Shown: positions 1 to 7,330 of the stretch, piece after piece
How positions within the stretch are numbered: position 1 is the stretch's first letter
Layout: each line of letters begins with the position of its first letter
Origin: Parvibaculum sp.
GTDB taxonomy: Bacteria; Pseudomonadota; Alphaproteobacteria; Parvibaculales; Parvibaculaceae
Reading direction: 5' to 3'
DNA: 55,048 nucleotides
NCBI GenBank assembly: GCA_030649335.1
Contig: JAUSLL010000037.1
Location: forward strand, 1 to 55,048
Program-made: the position numbers and the translations under genes
The notes under the pieces: generated by a model
The model's database searches: none
Told to the model about the DNA's origin: nothing
Seen by the model: only the letters and a program-made list of their open reading frames with translations

Positions 1-27
1 GGCGCCAGCGGGAGCGGGTGAGCCGCT

Positions 28-534
28 ATGGCGCGTAAGGGATCCGGCCAAATCGTCAACCGTCAAGAGTTGCTGCACATTCTCGGATGCAGCGCGCCGA
101 CGATTGCCGACTATGAATTGCGTGGACTGCCTGTCGAAAAGAAGGGCGGCAAGGGCGTCGCCAATGAATACAACACGGCCCGCGTCATCGAGTGGCTTGT
201 GTCGCACAAGGCGGGCACGTTGCCCGGCGGTGGCAAGGCGCGAAACCATGAAGACGAAAAGGCGCGCAAGACGACGGCGGAGGCCGACCTAAAAGAAATC
301 GAATTGGCGGAAGCGCGGGCCGAAGTCGTGCCGATCGGGCATTCGGTTAAGGAATTTGCCAAGCGCGTCGCCGCGACTCGTTCGAAGATGTTGGCCCTGC
401 CGACGAAGTTGGCGCCGGTCTTGGTCGTGATGACCGACATCGAGGAGTCGCGCGCGGTGATCGAAGACATGATCCGCGAAGCACTTGACGAATTGGCCCG
501 CGATGACGGGGGCGAAGATGGCGCGGGTGAGTAA
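28..534 (+). CDS. Terminase small subunit, Nu1-like
   Basis: This is the DNA-recognition subunit of the packaging motor, which binds phage DNA and hands it to the large subunit. The N-terminus (NRQELLHILGCSAPTIADYE, about residues 11-30) reads as a winged helix-turn-helix followed by the G-L-P-V and GGKG wing seen in lambda gpNu1. Residues about 80-105 form a charged helix. At 168 residues it is close to gpNu1 (181). Its 3' end overlaps the start of the large terminase gene, so the two are translationally coupled. Family assignment is by motif pattern. An upstream reading frame appears to end with TGA at 19-21, so a further phage gene probably precedes it. Confidence 0.8.
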   Translation: MARKGSGQIVNRQELLHILGCSAPTIADYELRGLPVEKKGGKGVANEYNTARVIEWLVSHKAGTLPGGGKARNHEDEKARKTTAEADLKEIELAEARAEVVPIGHSVKEFAKRVAATRSKMLALPTKLAPVLVVMTDIEESRAVIEDMIREALDELARDDGGEDGAGE

Positions 535-3500
535 AGCGGCGCCCGACGAATGGGCCGAGTCCCGCGCGGCGTTTGATGATGTCTTGGCCGCGGCATATGC
601 CGATGCTATCCGCCCGCCGCCGCGTCTGACGGTTTCGCAATGGGCCGATAAAAACCGCGTGCTGTCGAGTGAGGCGTCGGCGGAGCCTGGCCGGTGGCGG
701 ACCGACCGCGCGGAATACCAGCGCGGCATCATGGACTCGGTCTGCGACCCGCTCGTTAAAACCGTGGTTTGGATGAGTTCGGCGCAGGTAGGGAAGGCGC
801 TGGCGCTCGACACTGAAATTCCGACTCCTAATGGCTGGACATCGATGGGTGAATTGCGCCCCGGCGATATGGTGTTTGATGATTCTGGGCAGCCGTGCGC
901 TGTGCTTCGCGCTACGGACGTTATGTGCGGTCGGGTCTGCTACGATGTTATTTTTTCAGATGGTCAAAAGATTGTGGCTGACGCAGATCATCAGTGGTTT
1001 GTGGAATCAAATACTCCGCTAATTCAAGGGACGCCGTGGCGCGGCGCCGGTAGAAAATTGGGCGTCATAACAACAGAGCAGATGGCGGCAACGTATAGAG
1101 ACGGAAAGCGGAATCGATATGCCATTCCAGTAAGTGCCCCACTTTCGTTGCCGGAACGGGAATTCACCTTAAAGCCATATACATTTGGGGTGTGGCTTGG
1201 TGATGGAAATTCGGCTAGTGCGCAAATAACTGTCGGCGCCGAAGACATCGAGAATATGCTGCAAAATCTTTTGGACGATGGCGGCTCACCATCTATTATC
1301 GCCGGTGAAAAAACATTAACGGTCAGATTGGACGCGGCATTTAGTGACCGAAAGGTGTGTCGGCGCGGTCATATTCTAAGCGAGTCCGGAAGGACTAAAT
1401 CGGGATATTGTGCGGAATGTGCCCGTCAGGCTTCACAGCATCATCAACGTGGGCACGCGATTGATAAAATTTGTGTGCGCTCAATTCCTGTATCTGAAAT
1501 TTTAAGAAACCTTGGCGTCATAAACAACAAACATATTCCGCCTGAATATCTCCGCGGGTCAATTGGCCAGCGTACCGCATTGCTGCAAGGGTTAATGGAT
1601 ACGGATGGTTATGTTGACGCGCGTGGCCGATGTGAATTTGTAACAACATCAAATGCGATTGCTTGTGGATTTGCCGACCTTCTCGCTGGGTTGGGGGTAA
1701 AATTCACAAGTTCAATTAAATCAGCGCGGTGCAAATACAAAGGCGCGATAGTGCAGGGAAAACCCGCACATAGATTTTCGTTTCTCGCTTATGCCGATAA
1801 GCCAATGTTCAGGCTGCGCCGAAAACTGGCCCGACAGAAGGCGCGCGCTGGATGCCGGACAACAGAGACGGAGCGACGTCGGATTGTTTCTGTGCGGCGA
1901 GTGGATTCTGTGCCTGTGCGCTGCATCGAGGTGGATTCCCGCTCGCATCTTTATTTGGCGGGGCGCGGCATGATCCCGACGCACAACACGGAAGTCCTTC
2001 TAAACGTCGGCGGGTATTACATCCACCATGACCCAGCGCCGATGCTTTTGGTGCAACCGACGATCGACATGGCGCAGGCGTTTTCGAAAGACCGCCTTGC
2101 GCCGATGGTGCGGGAGTGCCCCGCACTTGCGGAGCGCGTGCAGGATGGCCGCATCACGACGGGCACAGCCTCGACGATTTTGCACAAGGTATTTCCGGGC
2201 GGGCATATCACGATGGCGGGCGCGAATAGTCCGGCATCGCTGGCGTCGCGTCCGGTTCGAAACGCCTTGATGGATGAAGTGGATCGTTACCCCGTGTCGG
2301 CCGGCGCGGAAGGTGACCCCGTGTCGCTGGCGCGGAAGCGCACGACGACGTTCTGGAACCGAAAAATTTTACTTACGTCGACGCCGACGATCAAGGGTAG
2401 CAGCCGCATCGAGCGGGCCTATGAGGAATCGGACCAGCGCCGATATTGGGTGCCGTGCCCGAAGTGCGGCGCGGCTCAAATTTTGATTTGGGGGCAAGTG
2501 AAGTGGCCCGCGAATGATCCCGCGTCGGCGTATTACGAATGCGGGGAACACGATCCGGAAACGGGCGAGGTCTGCGGGCACCATTGGAGCGACGTCGAGC
2601 GATGGGCGGCAATCAAGACAGCGCCGCAACGCGGGGGAGGGTGGCGCGCATCGGCCCCGTTCGCGGGCATCGCCGGGTTTCACACTAACGAAATCATTTC
2701 GTCATGGGTCCGGCTGGGTGACATGGCTGTTAACTTTGTCGAGGCAAAGCGCGGCGGGCCGGAGTCGCTCAAGACTTTCGTGAATACCAGCTTGGGCGAA
2801 ACTTGGGAGGACCAAGGCGAACGCGTCGACGAGGCCGCGCTCGAAAGTCGCAAAGCGAATTGGGGCGATGAACTGCCGGCGGGCGTGGCTGTCGTCACGG
2901 CTGGCGTCGACTTCCAGGATGACCGTTTCGAAGTCGAGGTCACGGGCTGGGGCGCGAATGAGGAATCGTGGTCGCTCGATTACATCATCATTCGCGGCGA
3001 TCCTTCCGCGCCGGAAATGTGGAAGCGGCTCGACGAAGTGCTGCAGTCAAAATATAAGCACTCGTTTTTGAAACGTGAGTTTCCGATCCATGCCGCTTGC
3101 CTCGACACGGGCGGCAGCTATACGCAAAAAGTTTACGGGTTTTGCCGTGAGCGATGGTCGCGGTATATTTGGGCCATCAAGGGAATCGGCGGGCCGAGCA
3201 AGCGGATATGGCCGCCGCGTCATACTAAGACGAAGAACGGCGTGCCGCTTTTCGTCATCGGCGTCGATGCGGCGAAAGAAACGATTTACAATTATTTGCG
3301 GGTCACTGTGTCGGGCGCGGGGTATTGCTCATTTCCGAAATCGCGTGACGATGAATACTTCCGGCAACTCACGGCCGAAGAAACCGTCACGAAATACGTC
3401 AAAAGTTTTCCGCAGCGGGCTTGGCAATTGAAGTTGGGGCACAAGCGCAACGAGGCTTTGGATTGCCGCGTTTATGCTTACGCCGCACTGCAGGGGCTTA

Positions 3501-3718
3501 TCGCGCGCAACTTGAATCTCAATAAACGGTGTGCGTCTCTTGGCCTGCCTGATAGCGGTTCGGAACGTGGCGCGGCGGAAGTCGCACAGGATCCGCGCGC
3601 AAACCCCGATGAAGTCGTCGCGGCGGCAACGCCTGACGCGACGCAGGGCCCGCGCGTTGCTGCGGCTAAGCCAAAATTTCGACGTCGCCGGACGTCGCGT
3701 TCGTCAGTTATGGGTTGA
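518..3718 (+). CDS. Terminase large subunit (GpA family) precursor with intein
   Basis: ATPase-nuclease that cuts phage DNA and pumps it into the prohead. The precursor is 1066 residues; removing residues 94-490 (the intein) leaves 669, normal for lambda gpA-type terminases (641). The spliced protein restores Walker A (SSAQVGK joined to TEVLLN). Walker B is MDEVD in NALMDEVDRYP, and the C-terminal nuclease carries VDFQDDRFEVEV, CLDTGG and HKRNEALDCR. A Cys-rich stretch (CPKCG...CGEHD...CGHHW) is typical of GpA. I chose ATG 518 (purine-rich GGGGGCGAAG just upstream); ATG 503 and TTG 485 are in-frame alternatives. Without splicing the ATP-binding loop is broken, so splicing should be essential for phage production. 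Confidence 0.93.
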   Translation: MARVSKAAPDEWAESRAAFDDVLAAAYADAIRPPPRLTVSQWADKNRVLSSEASAEPGRWRTDRAEYQRGIMDSVCDPLVKTVVWMSSAQVGKALALDTEIPTPNGWTSMGELRPGDMVFDDSGQPCAVLRATDVMCGRVCYDVIFSDGQKIVADADHQWFVESNTPLIQGTPWRGAGRKLGVITTEQMAATYRDGKRNRYAIPVSAPLSLPEREFTLKPYTFGVWLGDGNSASAQITVGAEDIENMLQNLLDDGGSPSIIAGEKTLTVRLDAAFSDRKVCRRGHILSESGRTKSGYCAECARQASQHHQRGHAIDKICVRSIPVSEILRNLGVINNKHIPPEYLRGSIGQRTALLQGLMDTDGYVDARGRCEFVTTSNAIACGFADLLAGLGVKFTSSIKSARCKYKGAIVQGKPAHRFSFLAYADKPMFRLRRKLARQKARAGCRTTETERRRIVSVRRVDSVPVRCIEVDSRSHLYLAGRGMIPTHNTEVLLNVGGYYIHHDPAPMLLVQPTIDMAQAFSKDRLAPMVRECPALAERVQDGRITTGTASTILHKVFPGGHITMAGANSPASLASRPVRNALMDEVDRYPVSAGAEGDPVSLARKRTTTFWNRKILLTSTPTIKGSSRIERAYEESDQRRYWVPCPKCGAAQILIWGQVKWPANDPASAYYECGEHDPETGEVCGHHWSDVERWAAIKTAPQRGGGWRASAPFAGIAGFHTNEIISSWVRLGDMAVNFVEAKRGGPESLKTFVNTSLGETWEDQGERVDEAALESRKANWGDELPAGVAVVTAGVDFQDDRFEVEVTGWGANEESWSLDYIIIRGDPSAPEMWKRLDEVLQSKYKHSFLKREFPIHAACLDTGGSYTQKVYGFCRERWSRYIWAIKGIGGPSKRIWPPRHTKTKNGVPLFVIGVDAAKETIYNYLRVTVSGAGYCSFPKSRDDEYFRQLTAEETVTKYVKSFPQRAWQLKLGHKRNEALDCRVYAYAALQGLIARNLNLNKRCASLGLPDSGSERGAAEVAQDPRANPDEVVAAATPDATQGPRVAAAKPKFRRRRTSRSSVMG
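797..1987 (+). other. Class 3 intein with LAGLIDADG-type endonuclease domain
   Basis: This is an in-frame protein-splicing element of 397 residues inserted between Lys and Thr of the terminase Walker A motif. It begins with Ala (ALALDTEIPTPNGW), not Cys or Ser, and ends T-H-N before a +1 Thr. The noncontiguous W-C-T signature of class 3 inteins is complete: Trp67 in block B (DADHQW), Cys376 in block F (VRCIEVD) and Thr395 in block G (PTHN). Two dodecapeptide motifs, FGVWLGDGN (about 130-138) and LLQGLMDTDGYV (about 262-273), mark a homing endonuclease. A CxxxH...CxxC segment (188-208) lies between them. The element is visibly AT-richer than the flanking exteins, which suggests transfer. Confidence 0.92.
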
Positions 3719-3742
3719 CATATCGTAAAATATCGTCAGAAT
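3715..3742 (+). promoter_or_regulatory. Possible promoter of the tRNA cassette
   Basis: A perfect TTGACA (3715-3720) overlaps the terminase stop codon and is followed after 16 bases by CAGAAT, a weak -10. Direct repeats of ATATCGT lie between. It could drive the tRNA and small gene downstream. Support is sequence pattern only. The rest of 3743-3926 holds no gene I can support, only a 7-bp inverted repeat (CTTACGG/CCGTAAG, 3865-3898). Confidence 0.3.
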
Positions 3743-3926
3743 TTCCGGCAGACGAGGCGCGCTGCGGTGCGCTGGGAAATGCAGAAATCGGGAGGCTGTT
3801 ATGTGACCTTGCGGCTTCATAGTTTTGCCGCCTTATTGGCGGGCTGATTGATGGATCGTCGTGCCTTACGGGTCCGCGGCATCTAAGGGTTCCGTAAGAC
3901 CCTGAAATTGATCAGCCTTCCAATAA

Positions 3927-4001
3927 TGCGGGGTAGCGCAGCGGTAGAGCGTCGGAGTCATAATCCGAAGGGCGATGGTTCGATCCCATCCCCCGCATCC
4001 A
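3927..4001 (+). tRNA. Prophage tRNA, anticodon CAT (Met or Ile2)
   Basis: This folds as a 72-nt cloverleaf plus encoded CCA (3999-4001). The acceptor stem TGCGGGG pairs with CCCCGCA. The anticodon stem is TCGGA/TCCGA with loop GTCATAA (anticodon 3959-3961). The T arm is GATGG-TTCGATC-CCATC. The D stem GCGC/GAGC has one G-A mismatch, and position 32 is G rather than the usual pyrimidine. The anticodon could read AUG, or AUA if the cytidine is lysidine-modified. It sits inside the prophage between terL and gpW. Confidence 0.85.
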
Positions 4002-4239
4002 AGATTTGCCCGAAGGGGCACACGATGTTTGGACGGCGTGCTGTCATTCGCTTGCGGATGATTGATAGGACACTGGGGCGGCGATCTAACGCCTAGTCGC
4101 TCTGCCCGACTCAAGCGGGACAAGGCCAGCGGACGCTTAGGGCCACACTTGAGAGCGTCAAGTCGGAAAACGTGGGTTCATGGCCTGCGTTTTCCGGCGG
4201 CACCAATTCGCGCCACGGCGCAACAATGAGGGAATTGAA
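4002..4239 (+). other. Intergenic stretch with one stem-loop
   Basis: No gene is supported here. A 9-bp inverted repeat, CGGAAAACG (4164-4172) and CGTTTTCCG (4188-4196), with a 15-nt loop lies just before the next gene. It might be a processing site or attenuator. A tRNA-like reading of this segment does not fold. Confidence 0.4.
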
Positions 4240-4500
4240 ATGACGTCGATGCGAGCGAAGTTGAAAGTCGGTTTTGTGCAGGAGCATTTCTACGGTGCCG
4301 AAGGTGCGAAGTCGCAGGAAACACTTTCGATGCACGCTGTTTCCGCGTCGAAGTATCCCGATGACGGCAGCGACGAAAACAACACATATGCGAAGTTTTC
4401 GCCCGGCGCCGATCTGAAAATCAACATCGCCAATCCCGCGCTTTTTGGCGGGTTCACGGTTGGCGATGAATACTATGTCGATTTTACGAAGGCCGACTAA
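4240..4500 (+). CDS. Small conserved phage protein, function unknown
   Basis: This encodes 86 residues starting MTSMRAKLKVGFVQ, with GAGGG about 7 bases before ATG 4240. The pattern resembles a small tailed-phage family with conserved N-T-(F/Y)-A-K-F-(S/T)-P, N-P-A-L-(F/I)-G and (F/Y)YVDFT segments (here NTYAKFSP, NPALFGGF and YYVDFT). It looks like an all-beta soluble protein without signal or membrane segment. I do not know its function. It lies between a tRNA and a strong terminator in a position where lambda has no gene, so it is probably expressed as a separate unit with the tRNA. Confidence 0.7.
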   Translation: MTSMRAKLKVGFVQEHFYGAEGAKSQETLSMHAVSASKYPDDGSDENNTYAKFSPGADLKINIANPALFGGFTVGDEYYVDFTKAD

Positions 4501-4578
4501 CTCGCCCTGGCAGCACCCCGTCGCCGCTCCGGTCCTATTGAGCAGCAGCCCCTCCTTGGGCGTTTCCTCCCTTAAACT

Positions 4579-4607
4579 TGCCTCGGCTTCGGCCGGGGCA
4601 TTTTTTT
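4579..4607 (+). terminator. Rho-independent terminator
   Basis: A 9-bp stem TGCCTCGGC/GCCGGGGCA (one G-T pair) with a TTCG tetraloop is followed by seven T. It is the strongest terminator in the prophage and closes the tRNA/86-residue-protein unit before the gpW gene. Confidence 0.92.
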
Positions 4608-4691
4608 ATTGCGAGTCAATAAACCGTCAGATACCGCATATAGCGTGGAATAACGTAAAGCGCGGCAGATTTGCCATGCGCGCGGGGCACG

Positions 4692-4907
4692 ATGGCCGAA
4701 CTAGCTGAGTTGCAAAGCGACCTTGATGAACTGCAGCGCGCGAAGCGCAGCGGCGTCTTGATCGTGCGGCACGGCGAAAAGATGGTGACGTATCGCTCGA
4801 TGCAAGAGATTCTCCGCGCCATTGCCGACACGAAGCGCGACATTGACGCGCTTGTGCCGACGCGGAAAAAGCGTCAGATGCGGGTCGTTACGGGGCGCGG
4901 GACATGA
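4692..4907 (+). CDS. Head-tail joining protein, gpW family
   Basis: This 71-residue protein matches lambda gpW (68) in size, in its position just before the portal gene and in pattern: an N-terminal helix (AELAELQSDLDELQRAKRSG), a short basic beta hairpin (VLIVRHGEKMVTYRS) and a second helix (MQEILRAIADTKRDIDAL) with a basic tail. gpW plugs the filled head and forms the platform for the connector. I chose ATG 4692 (MAEL) over an in-frame codon at 4671 because it matches family length. It overlaps the portal start by 4 bases (ATGA). Confidence 0.85.
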   Translation: MAELAELQSDLDELQRAKRSGVLIVRHGEKMVTYRSMQEILRAIADTKRDIDALVPTRKKRQMRVVTGRGT

Positions 4908-6448
4908 GCGAAACCGTCGCACCGCCGCCTTTTCCTGAAACCGCTGGCCCGATTCGTCTCCGGATCAAGGGCACGCAGCGATATATCAACACGCGAACCG
5001 GCGAACTTGAGCCGGGCTATGACGGCGCATCGACCGCGCGTCGCGTCCGGAATTGGATGCCGACAGCGGACGGCGTGAATCGCCTCACGTTGAACGGACT
5101 GCAATGGCAGCGCAACCGCAGCCGCGACCTTGTGCGCAAGGTGCCGTGGATCACTTCGGGCGTGGAAAGTCTTGTTTCCAACATCGTCGGCGAAGGCATC
5201 CGGCCCATGTCGCAAAGCTCGGATGAAAAATTCCGCGCCGCGGCGCAAGCAATATTTGCGGATTGGATGCACGAAGCCGACGCTTACGGCATTCTTGATT
5301 TTTTCGGCATGCAATCCCTGGCACAGCGCAGCGAAATCGAGGCCGGGGAAGTCTTCATCCGCTTCCGCCGCCGCTTGCCAGAAGACGGGCTCACTGTGCC
5401 GCTGCAGTTGCAAATCATCGAGGCGGAGCATGTGCCGCTCGCTTTGTTCCGCGCCGCATCGGCTGGCGTGAATAAGATCATTGCAGGCATCGAATTTGAC
5501 GCGCTGGGCCGCCGCGTCGCGTATCACATGCTTCCGGAACATCCCGGCGAAAATCTCGCCAGCGGCGGCGGCTTCAATCTGAAAACGGTTCGTGTCCCAG
5601 CCGATGAGGTCGTGCATTTGTTCCGGCAAGTTCGCCCCGGTCAGGTCCGCGGCGTGCCGTGGCTGTCCCCCGTGATTTTACAAACCCGCGACTTGCTCGA
5701 ATACCAAGACGCGGAGCGGCTGCGCAAAAAGACGGCCGCGATGTTTGCCGGTTTTGTGACGCGTCCCGATCCCGATTCAAATCCGTTCGAATCCGAGGAA
5801 TCGGATCACGATGACGTGCCGATGGTTTCGCTTGAGCCCGGCACGATGCAGCTTTTAGAGCCCGGCGAAGAAGTGACGTTTTCCTCGCCCGCCGATGTCG
5901 GCGCGGGTTATGAAGCCTTCATGGCGACCGAGTTGCGCGCCATTGCGGCGGGCCTTGGCACGACATACGAAAAGATGACCGGCGATTTGCGCGGCGTGAA
6001 TTTTTCCTCGGCGCGCGTCGGGCTAAACGAATTCGAGCGCCGCGCCACGGTGAATCAGCGCCGCCTCGCGTTTCAGCTTTGCGCCCGTGTCTATGCCGCC
6101 GTCATCACTGAGGCCATCATCGACGGGTCGCTGTCGATGCCGACCGGATTTGTAAAGCGTCCGCAGCCACATTTGCGCGCGAAATGGATTGCGCCGGGCT
6201 GGCGTTACATCAATCCGGCGCAAGAAATTTCGGCGGAAAAAGATTCCATCCGTTCCGGTCTGGCGTCGCGCGACGAAGTTGTGTCGGGTCATGGCCGCGA
6301 TGCGGAGACGGTCGACAATGAAAACGCGGCGGCGCAGGAACGCGCGGACCGCCTTAATTTGGCATATGACACGGATGGTCGCCGCATGACGGCGCAGGGG
6401 CAGGCGCAGCAAGCGCCGGCCGATGAACCGACAAAGACGGGGGCTTGA
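4904..6448 (+). CDS. Portal protein, lambda gpB family
   Basis: This 514-residue dodecameric ring protein forms the DNA entry vertex of the head and docks the terminase. Recognisable lambda-family blocks are RNRSRDLVRKVPWITSGVE, LVSNIVGEGIRP, EAGEVFIRFRRR, IIEAEHVP, VRGVPWLSPVI and a long C-terminal RVGLNEFERR region. Length is close to lambda gpB (533). Its start overlaps the gpW stop and its stop overlaps the next start (TTGATGG at 6445), consistent with one late transcript. Confidence 0.93.
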   Translation: MSETVAPPPFPETAGPIRLRIKGTQRYINTRTGELEPGYDGASTARRVRNWMPTADGVNRLTLNGLQWQRNRSRDLVRKVPWITSGVESLVSNIVGEGIRPMSQSSDEKFRAAAQAIFADWMHEADAYGILDFFGMQSLAQRSEIEAGEVFIRFRRRLPEDGLTVPLQLQIIEAEHVPLALFRAASAGVNKIIAGIEFDALGRRVAYHMLPEHPGENLASGGGFNLKTVRVPADEVVHLFRQVRPGQVRGVPWLSPVILQTRDLLEYQDAERLRKKTAAMFAGFVTRPDPDSNPFESEESDHDDVPMVSLEPGTMQLLEPGEEVTFSSPADVGAGYEAFMATELRAIAAGLGTTYEKMTGDLRGVNFSSARVGLNEFERRATVNQRRLAFQLCARVYAAVITEAIIDGSLSMPTGFVKRPQPHLRAKWIAPGWRYINPAQEISAEKDSIRSGLASRDEVVSGHGRDAETVDNENAAAQERADRLNLAYDTDGRRMTAQGQAQQAPADEPTKTGA

Positions 6449-6795
6449 TGGCTGTGGCGATTGATAGCGAAGCGCGCCACATGGCGACTCAGGCACTTTC
6501 AAAGATTGAGTCGCACGAAAATGAGTGCGCGCGGCGCTACGCAGAGTCGGCCGACGCGTCGCGCGAACTTCGGGATGAGGTAAGGGCGGGGCGAAAGGAA
6601 GTCCGCGAAGACGTCATCACGCTGCATCGCAAGGTCGATGCGATTCAAAAGCGCAACTTCCATATGCAACTCGCCGCGCTTATAGCCATCGCGGGACTTC
6701 TTTTGTCGATCGTCGCCTATTTCACGACGTCGGGCCGCCCGTGGCAGCCCCGCGCCGAAATTGATACTTACACGGAGGGCTCTAAAAATGGCTGA
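6448..6795 (+). CDS. Coiled-coil protein with one C-terminal membrane segment
   Basis: This 115-residue protein has a charged, probably coiled-coil N-terminal half (ESADASRELRDEVRAGRKEV to about residue 68) and one hydrophobic segment (MQLAALIAIAGLLLSIVAYF, about 73-92) with a short polar tail. The layout resembles XhlA-type or spanin-like small membrane proteins, but no family motif is certain. It starts at ATG 6448 overlapping the portal stop. It opens a three-gene insert between portal and protease, genes that are adjacent in lambda. Function unknown; superinfection exclusion or lysis support are only guesses. Confidence 0.65.
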   Translation: MAVAIDSEARHMATQALSKIESHENECARRYAESADASRELRDEVRAGRKEVREDVITLHRKVDAIQKRNFHMQLAALIAIAGLLLSIVAYFTTSGRPWQPRAEIDTYTEGSKNG

Positions 6796-7330
6796 CGAAT
6801 TACCGGCGACTCGCGTTCCTGGGCGCAGCATGTTGATCGATGCCGATGGCGAGAAGATTACGGCGGAAAATCCGCTGTCTGTGGCGATTGTTGGTTCTGA
6901 CGTTACATTGAACGTCGATGACCTTGATGGCGTTTTGATCAAGGCCACGGCAAATGCCGCCCCCGCCGCCGCCGTGGAAGGTTCCGACAATTCGCTTTCG
7001 ATGGATTTGGAGCGCCGCACGCGCGTCAACGCGAAGCCGTCATCGGATCAGGATCCCGTGTTTGACCATGCGAACGGCACCAAAACGTCGGTTACAGCGA
7101 ACGCGACCGTTCTAACTCCGCCGACGGGGTGTAAGTATGCGCGAATCTCTGCCGACGTCGACATATTGGTAAGTACCGATGGCGTCAACGCAGCCGATGA
7201 TGGTAAGTCGATCCGAATTTCCGGCGGCATCGCGGAAACGATTCCAGTCATCGCGGGCACAGCCGTCAAGGCGCTGTCGCTTGTCGGGACTGCCGTGGTG
7301 CGCGTCACGCCGATGAAGGTGCGGGGATGA
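6788..7330 (+). CDS. Hypothetical structural protein of the head-fibre insert
   Basis: This encodes 180 residues starting MADELPATRVPG, with a strong GGAGGG 8 bases before ATG 6788. It is rich in Val, Ala, Thr and Asp, with beta-strand patterning, no signal peptide and no membrane segment. A middle sentence (SSDQDPVFDHANGTKTSV) and a C-terminal beta-rich domain (about 100-178) suggest a virion protein such as a fibre base or decoration. It overlaps the previous gene by 8 bases and the next by 4, so all three are cotranslated. I do not recognise a family. Confidence 0.65.
   Translation: MADELPATRVPGRSMLIDADGEKITAENPLSVAIVGSDVTLNVDDLDGVLIKATANAAPAAAVEGSDNSLSMDLERRTRVNAKPSSDQDPVFDHANGTKTSVTANATVLTPPTGCKYARISADVDILVSTDGVNAADDGKSIRISGGIAETIPVIAGTAVKALSLVGTAVVRVTPMKVRG

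Noticed and set aside
3793..3845. Minigene-like ATG-TGA and a 14-codon GTG frame after GGGAGG
   Set aside because: Too short to support; noted only because lambda has regulatory minigenes.
4159..4203. Possible second tRNA ending in GGCACCA
   Set aside because: A T-arm-like stretch exists but acceptor and anticodon stems cannot be formed; left as a simple stem-loop.
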